This document shows positions 26,627 through 34,672 of a DNA stretch of 64,000 nt, piece after piece. The notes under the pieces are model-generated. The model made no database searches and was not told where the DNA came from. It worked only from the letters and a program-made list of their open reading frames with translations. How positions within the stretch are numbered: position 1 is the first letter of the stretch; each line of letters starts with the position of its first letter. The stretch spans positions 160,052 to 224,051 of the forward strand of contig JAMZEJ010000009.1 in the NCBI GenBank assembly GCA_024508355.1, given 5' to 3'. The stretch comes from Rhizosaccharibacter radicis. GTDB lineage: Bacteria > Pseudomonadota > Alphaproteobacteria > Acetobacterales > Acetobacteraceae. Position numbers and translations under genes: made by a program.

Positions 26627-27066
26627 CGCCGCGCCTTTCCCAGGTCCCGGAACGCGAGCACCAGCCGCATGTGCGGTGCGACCAGGGCGGGCGGCAGGGT
26701 GGGGAGGTGGATGCGGATCGCGTCCAGCTTCTTGGACGGGGGGAGTGCCTCGAAGGGAATGCGGGCGCCGTCGGTGCCGCTGCTGCGCTCGTAGGAGCGG
26801 GCGACGGCCGCGACGAGGTCGGCCGGCACCGACGCCAGCAGCGCCTGGTCCTCGGGCCGCAGCACCTTGTCGCGGAGCGGACCGGACAGGGTACGCTGCT
26901 CGGCCGCCTTCGGGGCTTCCCAGGGCTTCAGGCGGCCGAGGGGATATTCCACCTCGACGCCGTTGGGCTGCTGCACATAGCCGGTGGCGCCGTCGATATC
27001 GACCAGGATGCCGGGGTGCGACCCGTCCAGGGCGGAAACGCGGTCGCCGATCTTGAGCGAGGGCAT
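26623..27066 (-). CDS. Conserved hypothetical protein, 147 aa
   Basis: The N-terminus (KIGDRVSALDGSHPGILVDIDGATGYVQ) looks like a small beta-barrel of KOW or SH3-like type. The rest is mostly helical, with SGPLRDKVLRPEDQALLASVP and a KKLDAIRIHLPTLPP segment; no membrane segment or catalytic motif. I do not know the family. The consistent basic/acidic balance and an uninterrupted frame with good third-position GC support a real gene. Its stop overlaps the MFS gene end on the other strand. Confidence 0.65.
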   Translation of the reverse strand: MPSLKIGDRVSALDGSHPGILVDIDGATGYVQQPNGVEVEYPLGRLKPWEAPKAAEQRTLSGPLRDKVLRPEDQALLASVPADLVAAVARSYERSSGTDGARIPFEALPPSKKLDAIRIHLPTLPPALVAPHMRLVLAFRDLGKARR

Positions 27067-27238
27067 GCTGGCACTCCGGGGCCGCGGGATGGCGGCGCAT
27101 CAGCCGTAGCATCCCCCGGCCACCGTGCCATTCCCCCCTGGCGGTGCACGCCGGATCGGCCAGGAGTTCGTTGCGCGGCCGGGCGAACGGGGCCATTGCG
27201 GTGATCCGCCCTGCCCGATGCTTTCCGAGGTCGTTTCC

Positions 27239-27715
27239 GTGTCACCAGCCCCGCCCCTGCTTCCGGAACAGGACCGCGTTCTTCTTCACCGGCTGCGGAA
27301 CCGCAAGCGCGAACCGAGTCCTGCGGCCGAGCCTCGCCTGACCACGGGTCAGCTGATCGCCGACAAGGTGGCCGCCGCCATGGGCTCCTGGCCCTTCATC
27401 ATCATCCAGACCAGCGTGCTGGTGGTGTGGATGATGATGAACGTGACGGCCTTCGTGCGTCACTGGGACCCTTATCCCTTCATCCTGCTCAACCTCGCCC
27501 TGTCGTTCCAGGCGGCCTACGCGGCGCCCTTCATCATGATGAGCCAGAACCGGCAGGCGGCGATCGATCGGGCCGACGCGCGGCACGACTACGACGTGAA
27601 CGTCCGCGCGGAGCTGGAAATCAAGCTGCTGCACGAGAAGGTGGACCAGCTCCGGGAGCTGGAGCGCAGCCGCCTGATCGAGATCATCGAGCGGCTCGAG
27701 GCGAGATTGTCCTAG
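27239..27715 (+). CDS. DUF1003 family membrane protein
   Basis: About 158 residues. Two membrane helices (GSWPFIIIQTSVLVVWMMMN and PFILLNLALSFQAAYAAPFIMMS) followed by SQNRQAAIDRADARHDYDVNVRAELEIKLLHEKVDQL, the defining DUF1003 signature, and a C-terminal coiled coil. Function in the family is unknown; some members sit near Mg transport or cyclic-nucleotide genes. GTG 27239 is chosen because GAGG stands eight bases upstream; ATG 27218 is in frame but has no ribosome site. Confidence 0.88.
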   Translation: MSPAPPLLPEQDRVLLHRLRNRKREPSPAAEPRLTTGQLIADKVAAAMGSWPFIIIQTSVLVVWMMMNVTAFVRHWDPYPFILLNLALSFQAAYAAPFIMMSQNRQAAIDRADARHDYDVNVRAELEIKLLHEKVDQLRELERSRLIEIIERLEARLS

Positions 27716-27842
27716 AAACCGGTCCAGAAACTGGTCGAGAAACTGATCGAGAACAGGGCGTAGCCGGGCCGACGGCAGAACAAGGGAACTTCCGGACCGC
27801 GGGCCGCTTGGGCTGCCGTCCATCGAGGTGACCAGCGGTCCC

Positions 27843-28679
27843 ATGCTTTTCCTGGTCGCCGACAGCGAAACCGCCGAACAACGCGAGAAGCGCCGCGAAA
27901 CGGCCGGATGCAGCTCGGCGGAAAGCTTCGCGTCGACGCTGCGGACCCTGGCGCCAGGGTCCGGCTGCGAGATGGTGCGGCCGCACGAGGAGGGCGCCTC
28001 GGCCGAAACGCGACGGTCGCTCGACGGCTATGACGGCGTCTTCCTCAGCGGCTCGCCGCTGCACGTGTACGAAGGCGGTCCCGGAGTCCGGCGCCAGCTC
28101 TCCTTCATGCGATCGGTGTTCGCCGCAGGCGTGCCATGCTTCGGATCGTGCGCCGGGTTGCAGATCGCGGTCGCGGCGGTGGGCGGCCGGGTCGGCAGCT
28201 CGCCACGGCACGAGGTGGGACTGGCCCGGCGCATCACCGCGACCGCGCGCGGCGCGGACCACCCGCTGCTGGCCGGACGCCCGGCCTCGTGGGACGCGCT
28301 GTCCGTGCATTCCGACGTCGTGGAACAGCTGCCCGAGGGCGCGGTGCTACTGGCGGGAAACAGCGCGTGTCCGGTGCAGGCGGTGGAGATCCGGCACGGC
28401 GGGGGCTTGTTCTGGGGCGTGCAGTACCATCCGGAGCTGAGCTTCTCCGAGATCGGCGCCGCCATCCGCCGCCAGTCCGAGGCGCTGGTCGACCGGAAGC
28501 TGGCGCGCACGCGATCGGATGTCGATCGCCAGGCCGAGCTGTTCGACGCGGTGGAAGCGGAACCGGAGCGGCCCGACCTGGCGTGGCGCCTCGGCATCGA
28601 CGAGGAGGTGACCGATCCCGGACGGCGACGGCGGGAGCTGGTGAACTTCCTCGCCATGCTGCGCGACCGCGCGGGCTGA
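27843..28679 (+). CDS. Class I glutamine amidotransferase-like protein
   Basis: About 278 residues. Glutaminase triad visible: nucleophile Cys in FGSCAGLQIA, and His-Glu in GVQYHPELSF. DGVFLSGSPLHVYE is the oxyanion-side strand. It resembles free-standing GMP-synthase-like amidotransferases, with an extra C-terminal helical part (residues ~215-278). No synthetase partner is adjacent, so it may transfer ammonia to an unlinked enzyme or hydrolyse a gamma-glutamyl compound. ATG 27843 has GAGGTGA nine bases upstream and is preferred to GTG 27828. Confidence 0.85.
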   Translation: MLFLVADSETAEQREKRRETAGCSSAESFASTLRTLAPGSGCEMVRPHEEGASAETRRSLDGYDGVFLSGSPLHVYEGGPGVRRQLSFMRSVFAAGVPCFGSCAGLQIAVAAVGGRVGSSPRHEVGLARRITATARGADHPLLAGRPASWDALSVHSDVVEQLPEGAVLLAGNSACPVQAVEIRHGGGLFWGVQYHPELSFSEIGAAIRRQSEALVDRKLARTRSDVDRQAELFDAVEAEPERPDLAWRLGIDEEVTDPGRRRRELVNFLAMLRDRAG

Positions 28680-28726
28680 GCGGCGGCCGGCAGCCATCGC
28701 GTCCGCCACCCGGGCCGGCGGCAAGC

Positions 28727-29971
28727 TCAGGCGGTGTGGTCGCGCTCCACGTCGGGCAGCAGCACGGTGAGCAGCCCGAGCGCCGGCAGGAACGAGCAGA
28801 TGCGGTAGACGGCCTCGATGCCGCGGGCGTCCGCGACGAGCCCCAGCAGCGCGGCACCGAGGCCGCCGACGCCGAACGCGATGCCGAAGAACAGGCCGGC
28901 CACCATGCCGACGCGGCCCGGCAGGAGCTCCGTGGCGTAGACCAGGATGGCGGAGAAGGCAGAGCTCAGCACGAGCCCGATCACCACGCTGAGCCCCACG
29001 GTGGCATGCAGCCCGACATGGGGCATCAGCAGGGTGAAGGGCAGGACGCCGAGGATCGACACCCAGATCACGTATTTGCGGCCGATGCGGTCGCCGATCG
29101 GGCCGCCGGCGAAGGTGCCCACCGCGACCGATCCCAGAAACACGAACAGGTCGATCTGCGCCGCATGCGTGGACAGGCCGAAACGGTGGATCAGGAAGAA
29201 GATGTAGTAGTTGGTGATGCTGGTCAGGTAGAAATACTTGGAGAACACCAGCAGCACGAGCACCGTCATCGCCAGTGCCACGCGGTTGCGGGACATCGCG
29301 GCGCCGCTGGCGAGCTTCGCGGCGCGCCGGGGCGGCAGCGGCTGCGCGGCGTACCAGCGGCCGATCCCCGCCTGCAGCGCCGCGCCGAGCGCGGCCAGCA
29401 CGCAGAATCCGCCCAGCGCACCCTGTCCCAGCGGCAGCACGATGAAGGCCGCCAGCAGCGGCCCCAGCGCGGTGCCGGCGTTGCCGCCGACCTGGAACAG
29501 GGACTGGGCGAAGCCGTGGCGGCCGCCGGACGACAGCCGGGCGATGCGCGACGATTCCGGGTGGAAGATGGAAGAACCGATCCCCAACAAGAGGGCACCC
29601 CCCACCAGCTCCCCGTAGGAGCGGGCCAGGGCCAGCACGGCGAGGCCGCACAAGGTGAACAGCATGCCCACGGACAGCGACCAGGGCAGCTTGCGGCGAT
29701 CGGTGTATTGGCCGATCAGCGGCTGCAACAGCGACGCGGTGACCTGGTAGGCGAAGGTCAGGAGGCCGAGCTGCCCGAACGACAGGTGGAAGCCGCGCTT
29801 GAGCAGCGGATACACCGCCGGCAGCAGGGCCTGCATGGCGTCGTTGAGCAGATGGCAGACGGTGATCACGCAGAGCACCACGAGGGCCGCCCGCGCCGGA
29901 TCGGGCCGGCCCGCGCCGCGCAGGACGGTGGAGCCGCCCACGTCGTCCGGAATGGTGGTCGTGGTGCTCAT
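28727..29971 (-). CDS. MFS transporter of the fosmidomycin-resistance (Fsr) type
   Basis: 414 residues, twelve membrane segments. CHLLNDAMQALLPAVYPLLK at helix 1, LTFAYQVTASLLQPLIGQYTDRR (motif A region) and GIGSSIFHPESSRIARLSSGGRHGFAQSLFQVGGNAG are hallmarks of Fsr exporters, which extrude the phosphonate fosmidomycin and other compounds. ATG 29971 has AGGAA seven to eight bases upstream. A phosphonate pathway lies 12 kb away, which makes a phosphonate cargo imaginable but unproven. Convergent with the amidotransferase gene. Confidence 0.9.
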   Translation of the reverse strand: MSTTTTIPDDVGGSTVLRGAGRPDPARAALVVLCVITVCHLLNDAMQALLPAVYPLLKRGFHLSFGQLGLLTFAYQVTASLLQPLIGQYTDRRKLPWSLSVGMLFTLCGLAVLALARSYGELVGGALLLGIGSSIFHPESSRIARLSSGGRHGFAQSLFQVGGNAGTALGPLLAAFIVLPLGQGALGGFCVLAALGAALQAGIGRWYAAQPLPPRRAAKLASGAAMSRNRVALAMTVLVLLVFSKYFYLTSITNYYIFFLIHRFGLSTHAAQIDLFVFLGSVAVGTFAGGPIGDRIGRKYVIWVSILGVLPFTLLMPHVGLHATVGLSVVIGLVLSSAFSAILVYATELLPGRVGMVAGLFFGIAFGVGGLGAALLGLVADARGIEAVYRICSFLPALGLLTVLLPDVERDHTA

Positions 29972-30180
29972 GCGGGGTTCCTGCCGGGGATCGTCCCGGA
30001 AATGTTGCGACACGGCACGAGCGGAAGGAAACACTCGTTGAACAGGGCAGGCATGCCGATGCGTGCTTCTTCTCCGCCCGCGCGCCACCGCGAGCGGCGG
30101 CACGGCACCCCGGACCGGCGCCGGGCGCCCGGATCGCGCCCCGCCCGGCGGCTCCCGCGCCTGCGTCATCGGCTCGCCGG

Positions 30181-30849
30181 ATGTTGAACCGGCATACCGG
30201 TCGCCCGCGTGCCGGTCGCGCTCGTGCCGGCGGGCGCCCCGGCCGTGCCCCGCCCGGGGAAGATGCGCGGTCCAGCCCGGACAGGACGCCTCCGATCCCG
30301 GCCGCCCGCACGCCGGCCGGCGTCTGGATCCGCCGCCTCCTGCGGGCGACGGCGATCATGTTCGGGCTCGGCAGCCTGTCGTTGCTGGCGATGCCGTTGA
30401 TGCTGTCGTTGCTGATGCTGTTGTTCGACCGCACCGCGCACGGAATGCTGGTGCTGCTGGGCGCCGTGGCGCGCTGGCTGCTGGTGCTGCTGCCGCCCGG
30501 CTCGGCGCGGCCGCCGCCGTTCGCGCCGGGCGCGTTCGATCCGCTGGCGCTCGCGGAGACCTCGGCGCTACGGGCTCTGCCCTGCCTGGCCGGCGTGGCC
30601 TGCCTCGTCGGCATCGGAAGCAACCGTCTGGGCGGCGGGCTGGCCTGTCTGGTCTGGCTGGCCGGGATGCCACTGACCGGCGGGTGGCCGGAGGCGGTGC
30701 TGCTGCCCGGCCTCGCGTCGGCGGCGGGGCTGGCGGTGCTGGGAGGCGGCCCGCGAGCGGCGGAAACCGGCAGCGCTTCCGGAGGCCGCGGTTCTAGAAG
30801 CTCCAGCCGTAGAGATAGCGCAGGCCCAGCCGGAAGATCGCCAGGATGA
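30181..30849 (+). CDS. Putative membrane protein, unknown
   Basis: About 222 residues. After a basic, Pro/Arg-rich leader, residues ~55-110 contain two or three hydrophobic helices (MFGLGSLSLLAMPLMLSLLMLLF, GMLVLLGAVARWLLVLLPP), with two more after residue 130. No family is recognised. The start is uncertain; ATG 30358, immediately before the first helix, is possible. The end overlaps the convergent small membrane protein gene by 56 bases, which is a reason for caution; the other plus-strand frame here has no hydrophobic pattern. Confidence 0.45.
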   Translation: MLNRHTGRPRAGRARAGGRPGRAPPGEDARSSPDRTPPIPAARTPAGVWIRRLLRATAIMFGLGSLSLLAMPLMLSLLMLLFDRTAHGMLVLLGAVARWLLVLLPPGSARPPPFAPGAFDPLALAETSALRALPCLAGVACLVGIGSNRLGGGLACLVWLAGMPLTGGWPEAVLLPGLASAAGLAVLGGGPRAAETGSASGGRGSRSSSRRDSAGPAGRSPG

Positions 30850-30940
30850 TGGCGATCAGCACGGCACCCAGCAGCACGGCGACCAGCTTGTCCCTGCGCG
30901 ACAGGGGAGCTTCGGGACGGGAAGACGGCGGCGGGGGCAT
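30794..30940 (-). CDS. Small single-pass membrane protein, 48 aa (tandem paralogue A)
   Basis: Sequence pattern: short Pro/Ser leader, LSRRDKLVAV, then a long hydrophobic helix (LLGAVLIAIILAIF) and an aromatic tail RYLYGWSF. It follows its paralogue (30949-31113) by eight bases and shares the ten-residue LSRRDKLVAV motif, followed by a membrane helix and a short tail in both. No strong ribosome site of its own, so translation is probably coupled. Function unknown. Confidence 0.6.
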   Translation of the reverse strand: MPPPPSSRPEAPLSRRDKLVAVLLGAVLIAIILAIFRLGLRYLYGWSF

Positions 30941-30948
30941 GGGAATGG

Positions 30949-31113
30949 TCAGGAACCTCGGAGATAGCGGACCAGCAGCCAGCAATCGGCGGTGGCGAAC
31001 AGAAACAGGAACAGGGCGATCGCGACGGCCACCAGCTTGTCGCGGCGCGACAAGGGAGGGTCGCTCGGTGGGACGGGTCGGCACCATTCCGGAATCGGGC
31101 CGTCGAACGGCAT
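30949..31113 (-). CDS. Small single-pass membrane protein, 54 aa (tandem paralogue B)
   Basis: MPFDGPIPEWCRPVPPSDPP leader, the LSRRDKLVAV motif, then AIALFLFLFATADCWLLV as one membrane helix and a short RYLRGS tail. The ribosome site is excellent (GGAGGAGG before ATG 31113). Its conserved motif recurs in the next gene, implying tandem duplication. No known family; too short for routine gene calling, so it is easily missed. Confidence 0.65.
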   Translation of the reverse strand: MPFDGPIPEWCRPVPPSDPPLSRRDKLVAVAIALFLFLFATADCWLLVRYLRGS

Positions 31114-31574
31114 CCTCGACCTCCTCCATCCAGCGGACGCGGCGATGATGACGCCACACGGTGCCACCACGCTCCGGCGCTGTCCATCGGAGGTAGCCGC
31201 CGAAACGTAGTGGCGGCCGCACTGCGATCGTTCGCCGGCCGTCATGCGCCTGGCGACAACACCTTCCGGGTAGCCGGCGCGGTCCTCGCCTTGCGGGGAC
31301 TGGCTTGGCCGCGATTCGCGGGAAAGGTTCGCTCCGGCCCGGACGGTTGCAATCGGCACCGGTCGTGCCACGTTGCAACACGAGCCCGGCGCGACATGAC
31401 CCCGGCGCTACATGACCCTGACGCCGACGGCCGGGGGGCGAGTGGGTCGGGTGGCGCGGGTCCGGACCGGGAGCCGCCACGGACGTGCCGCCGCCTCGCG
31501 GCACCGGGCCGCGACGGCGCGGTCACCTTCCATCCCAGCCGGCCCCCGTGCCGGCCCGAACAGGAAACGCTTCC
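31114..31574. other. Divergent intergenic region before the aldo/keto reductase
   Basis: 460 bases with no supportable gene. It contains a long inverted repeat at 31346-31379 and a nearby short direct repeat (GACATGACCC / TACATGACCC, 31393-31422). Promoters for the small-membrane-protein pair and for the reductase must lie here. Confidence 0.5.
31346..31379. promoter_or_regulatory. Long interrupted inverted repeat upstream of the aldo/keto reductase
   Basis: Outer arms GTTGCAA / TTGCAAC and inner arms GGCAC / GTGCC around a five-base CGGTC loop. Twelve pairs in total, with two- and three-base interruptions. It could be an operator for a dimeric regulator or a structured leader; it lies 196 bases before the reductase ATG. 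Confidence 0.45.
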
Positions 31575-32603
31575 ATGGAAACCAGACGCCTCGGACGGTC
31601 GGGCTTCAGCGTGCCCGTGCTCAGCTTCGGAACCGGCACCTTCGGCGGCAAGGGAGAGTTCTTCCAGGCCTGGGGCAGCTCGGACGTGGCCGAAGCCTCC
31701 AGGCTGATCGACATCTGCCTGGATGCCGGCCTCAACCTGTTCGACAGCGCCGACATCTACTCGGGCGGCGCTGCGGAGGAGGTACTGGGCGGCGCGATCA
31801 AGAACAAGCGCAACCGGCTGCTGATCTCCACCAAGGCCACCTTCCGCGCGGGCGACGGACCGAACGACGTGGGCAGCTCGCGCTTCCACCTGATCGAGTC
31901 GGTGGAGAAGTCGCTGCGACGCCTGGGCGTGGATCATATCGACCTGTTCCAGCTGCACGGCTTCGACGCGCTGACGCCCGTGGAGGAAACGCTTGGCGCG
32001 CTCGACGATCTCGTTCGGGCCGGCAAGATCCGCTATGTCGGCTGCTCGAACTTCTCCGGCTGGCACCTGATGAAGTCGCTGGCGACGGCCGAACGCTACA
32101 ACCTGCCGCGCTATGTCGCGCACCAGGCCTATTACTCGCTGATCGGGCGGGACTACGAGTGGGAGCTGATGCCGCTCGGCGTCGAACAGGGCGTGGGCGC
32201 GGTGGTGTGGAGCCCGCTGGGCTGGGGGCGGCTCACGGGCAAGATCTCGCGCTCCAAGCCGATCCCGGCCGAATCCCGCCTGCACAAGACGGCCGACATG
32301 GGACCGCCGGTGGCCGACGACTATCTCTACAAGGTGGTGGATGCGCTGGAAGAGATCGCCGGGGAGACTGGCAAGACGGTGCCGCAGGTCGCCCTGAACT
32401 GGCTGCTGCAGCGGCCCACCGTGTCCAGCGTGATCATCGGCGCGCGCAACGAGGAGCAGCTGCGGCAGAACCTGGGGGCGGTGGGCTGGAACCTCACGCC
32501 AGAGCAGGTGGCGCGGCTCGATGCCGCCAGCGACCGGCCGAAGGCCTATCCGTACTGGCACCAGAACGGCTTCGCCGAGCGCAATCCGTTCCCCGTGGGG
32601 TGA
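31575..32603 (+). CDS. Aldo/keto reductase
   Basis: 342 residues, an NADPH-dependent (beta/alpha)8 reductase. Seen: the METRRLGRSGFSVPVLSFGTGTFGG opening, catalytic tetrad members Asp/Tyr in FDSADIYSGGAAEEVLG, Lys in ISTKATF, His in DLFQLHGFD; the cofactor end VIIGARNEEQLRQNLGAVGW is present. It resembles YajO/AKR13-type proteins with broad carbonyl specificity. ATG 31575 has AGGAAA seven bases upstream. It converges on the sugar operon end; a metabolic link to that operon is possible but unproven. Confidence 0.93.
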   Translation: METRRLGRSGFSVPVLSFGTGTFGGKGEFFQAWGSSDVAEASRLIDICLDAGLNLFDSADIYSGGAAEEVLGGAIKNKRNRLLISTKATFRAGDGPNDVGSSRFHLIESVEKSLRRLGVDHIDLFQLHGFDALTPVEETLGALDDLVRAGKIRYVGCSNFSGWHLMKSLATAERYNLPRYVAHQAYYSLIGRDYEWELMPLGVEQGVGAVVWSPLGWGRLTGKISRSKPIPAESRLHKTADMGPPVADDYLYKVVDALEEIAGETGKTVPQVALNWLLQRPTVSSVIIGARNEEQLRQNLGAVGWNLTPEQVARLDAASDRPKAYPYWHQNGFAERNPFPVG

Positions 32604-32876
32604 ACGCCCGGGCGGAACTGCCGGCGGAGGAAGAAACGGGCTGGGAGTTCCGGCCCCGCCCGGCGCGCGGTCACGGCGGACGCGGCGCCGGCGGGGGTGC
32701 GGGGGCATCGGCTCCCACCGCACCCGGACGGCCCGGGAACGAGCGAGGGCCCATCGTTCGCCCGGTCGGGCCCGCAGCGCCGAGCTCAATGGAAAACGGT
32801 GGATCACGCCGGAAGCGGCGCGGGGATTAGCTCCTGCCCTGCCGGGAACCGGGGCTTCTCGATCCCGCCGGCGGCT

Positions 32877-33689
32877 TCAGCCCGGCGGGCGGTGCGCCAG
32901 CAGGATCCGCACCGCTTCTGCCCAGCCTTCCCGGTCGTGATCCGCCACCACATGGGTGGCCGCCCGCTTCACGGCGTCGGGGGCGTTGCCCATGGCGAAG
33001 CTGAGCGCGGCGGCCTCGAACATCGGCAGGTCGTTCGGCATGTCGCCGATGGCCGCCACCTCGGCGGGATCGATGCCGAGTTCGCGCGCGATGCGGCGCA
33101 GCGCATCGCCCTTGGTGGCGAGCGGCGGGGTCACGTCGATATAATAGAGCTGGGACCGGAGCACGGCGGCGCGCCCCTGCAGCCGGGCCTGCAGGTCGGC
33201 CGACGCCGAGGCCACCAGCCCGGTGTCGCGCGACGAGCCCATGATCTTGTGGATGCGGCCGTGGAACGGCGCGAAATCCCCGACCCGCCGCCAGGGCATG
33301 GCGATGGAGCGCTGTTCGGACGGGATATAGAAACCGTCCGGGTCGGTCAGCAGCCATTCGTTGTCGGCGAACACCCAGATATCGAGCCCGTGCCCTTCCA
33401 GCAGCGCCACCGCCTCGCGGGACGCGCCAGGCTCCAGCACGTGCTCGGCCACGACGCGGTTGTCGGGGGCGAGGATCGCGCCGCCGTTGAAACCGGCGCG
33501 CGGGGTGTCGATGCCGAGCGGCTCCAGCAGCATGTCGAGACCGGCCGTCGCCCGGGCGCTCACCAGCGCCAGCCGGATGCCGGCCCGCCGCAGCGCCGCG
33601 GCGGCGAGCAGCGTGCCGGGCGCCAGGGTGCGGTCGGAGCGCACCAGGGTACCGTCCACGTCCGTCACCAGCAGGCGCACGGGTGTCAT
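32877..33689 (-). CDS. HAD superfamily phosphatase, Cof type
   Basis: 270 residues. Nucleophile motif VTDVDGTLVRSD, motif II SAR, Lys in a late ATKGDALRRI, and the metal motif GDMPNDLPMFEAA place it in the Cof/HAD-IIB group of sugar-phosphate phosphatases. It is the last gene of the transport/catabolism operon, overlapping the PfkB kinase by four bases (ATGA). It may dephosphorylate a dead-end sugar phosphate or a product of the pathway. Substrate not deducible. Confidence 0.88.
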   Translation of the reverse strand: MTPVRLLVTDVDGTLVRSDRTLAPGTLLAAAALRRAGIRLALVSARATAGLDMLLEPLGIDTPRAGFNGGAILAPDNRVVAEHVLEPGASREAVALLEGHGLDIWVFADNEWLLTDPDGFYIPSEQRSIAMPWRRVGDFAPFHGRIHKIMGSSRDTGLVASASADLQARLQGRAAVLRSQLYYIDVTPPLATKGDALRRIARELGIDPAEVAAIGDMPNDLPMFEAAALSFAMGNAPDAVKRAATHVVADHDREGWAEAVRILLAHRPPG

Positions 33690-34672
33690 GCCGCGATCCG
33701 GCCCCGCAGCGGCAGGGTTTCCATGGCATGCACGGTGGAGTCGAAATCGACGATGCCGTGATCCGAGCCGAGGCCGCCCGCCACCAGCGCGCCGCAGGTG
33801 CCGGCGAAGCGCGCGGCGCGCTCGATGTCCCAGCCACGGTCCAGTGCCGCGATCAGGCCGCCGGTGAAGGCGTCGCCGCAGCCGGTGGTGTCCACCACCC
33901 GGATGTCGTGCGCCGGCAGGGTGAAGGAGCGGCCGTCCTGCGACACGAAGCAGCCCTCGCCCCCCATGGTCAGCACGCAGGTGCCGACGCCGAGATCGTG
34001 GAAGAAGCGGGCCGCCTCGGCCGGATCGGCGCGGCCGCACAGCGCGGTCGCCTCCTCGATGGAAGGCACGAAATAATCCACGAACTGCATGGAGGCTTCG
34101 AGCTTCGCCATCAGGGGGGCGGTGGCGAAGATCAGGTCGAAGGTGGTGATGCAGCCGGCCCGCTTGGCGGCTTCCAGCAGCGCGCGCGTGGGCTCGCCGT
34201 CCATGCGCCCGAGCAGGCCGTTGCCGCCCATGTGGAGGAAGCGCGCGTCGGTCACCGCCGGGTAGTCGCTCTCGTCGAGAAAGAACACGTCGGACGCGCC
34301 GCGCACGTGCTGGACGGGCCGGTCGCCGTTGGGCCGTACGGTGAGGATGGAGGCGGCGGTGTGCACGCCCGGGTGCCGCTGCATCGCATGGGTGGAGATG
34401 TTGAAGTCTTTCAGCGTGGACAGCACGAAGCGGCCCTTCTCGTCCTCCCCCACCGCGCCCACCGCGAGCGCGTTCATGCCGAGCTTGGCGCAGTCCACCA
34501 CCGTGCCGCCGGCGGTTCCCGCAACGGTGAGCCTGATCTGCTCGATGAAGTTCGCGTTGCCGCCCTCGGGGATCGAGATGACCGGACAACCGAGCACGTC
34601 GATGCAGTACAGCCCCACGACGCTGACGTCGTAGCGCGGCGACGGACGGGAAGCGGTGGCGTTCTCAGGCAT
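33686..34672 (-). CDS. PfkB family carbohydrate kinase
   Basis: 328 residues, ribokinase fold. GGNANFIEQIRLTVAGTAGGTVVDCAKLG is the first PfkB signature with the substrate-binding Gly/Asn; DTTGCGDAFTGGLIAAL is the second, with the catalytic Asp and anion hole. Sits between the ABC ATPases and the phosphatase, overlapping each, so it is part of the operon. It should phosphorylate the imported sugar or polyol before the aldolase acts. Specificity (ribose-, fructose-, tagatose-, other) cannot be read from sequence. Confidence 0.92.
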   Translation of the reverse strand: MPENATASRPSPRYDVSVVGLYCIDVLGCPVISIPEGGNANFIEQIRLTVAGTAGGTVVDCAKLGMNALAVGAVGEDEKGRFVLSTLKDFNISTHAMQRHPGVHTAASILTVRPNGDRPVQHVRGASDVFFLDESDYPAVTDARFLHMGGNGLLGRMDGEPTRALLEAAKRAGCITTFDLIFATAPLMAKLEASMQFVDYFVPSIEEATALCGRADPAEAARFFHDLGVGTCVLTMGGEGCFVSQDGRSFTLPAHDIRVVDTTGCGDAFTGGLIAALDRGWDIERAARFAGTCGALVAGGLGSDHGIVDFDSTVHAMETLPLRGRIAA

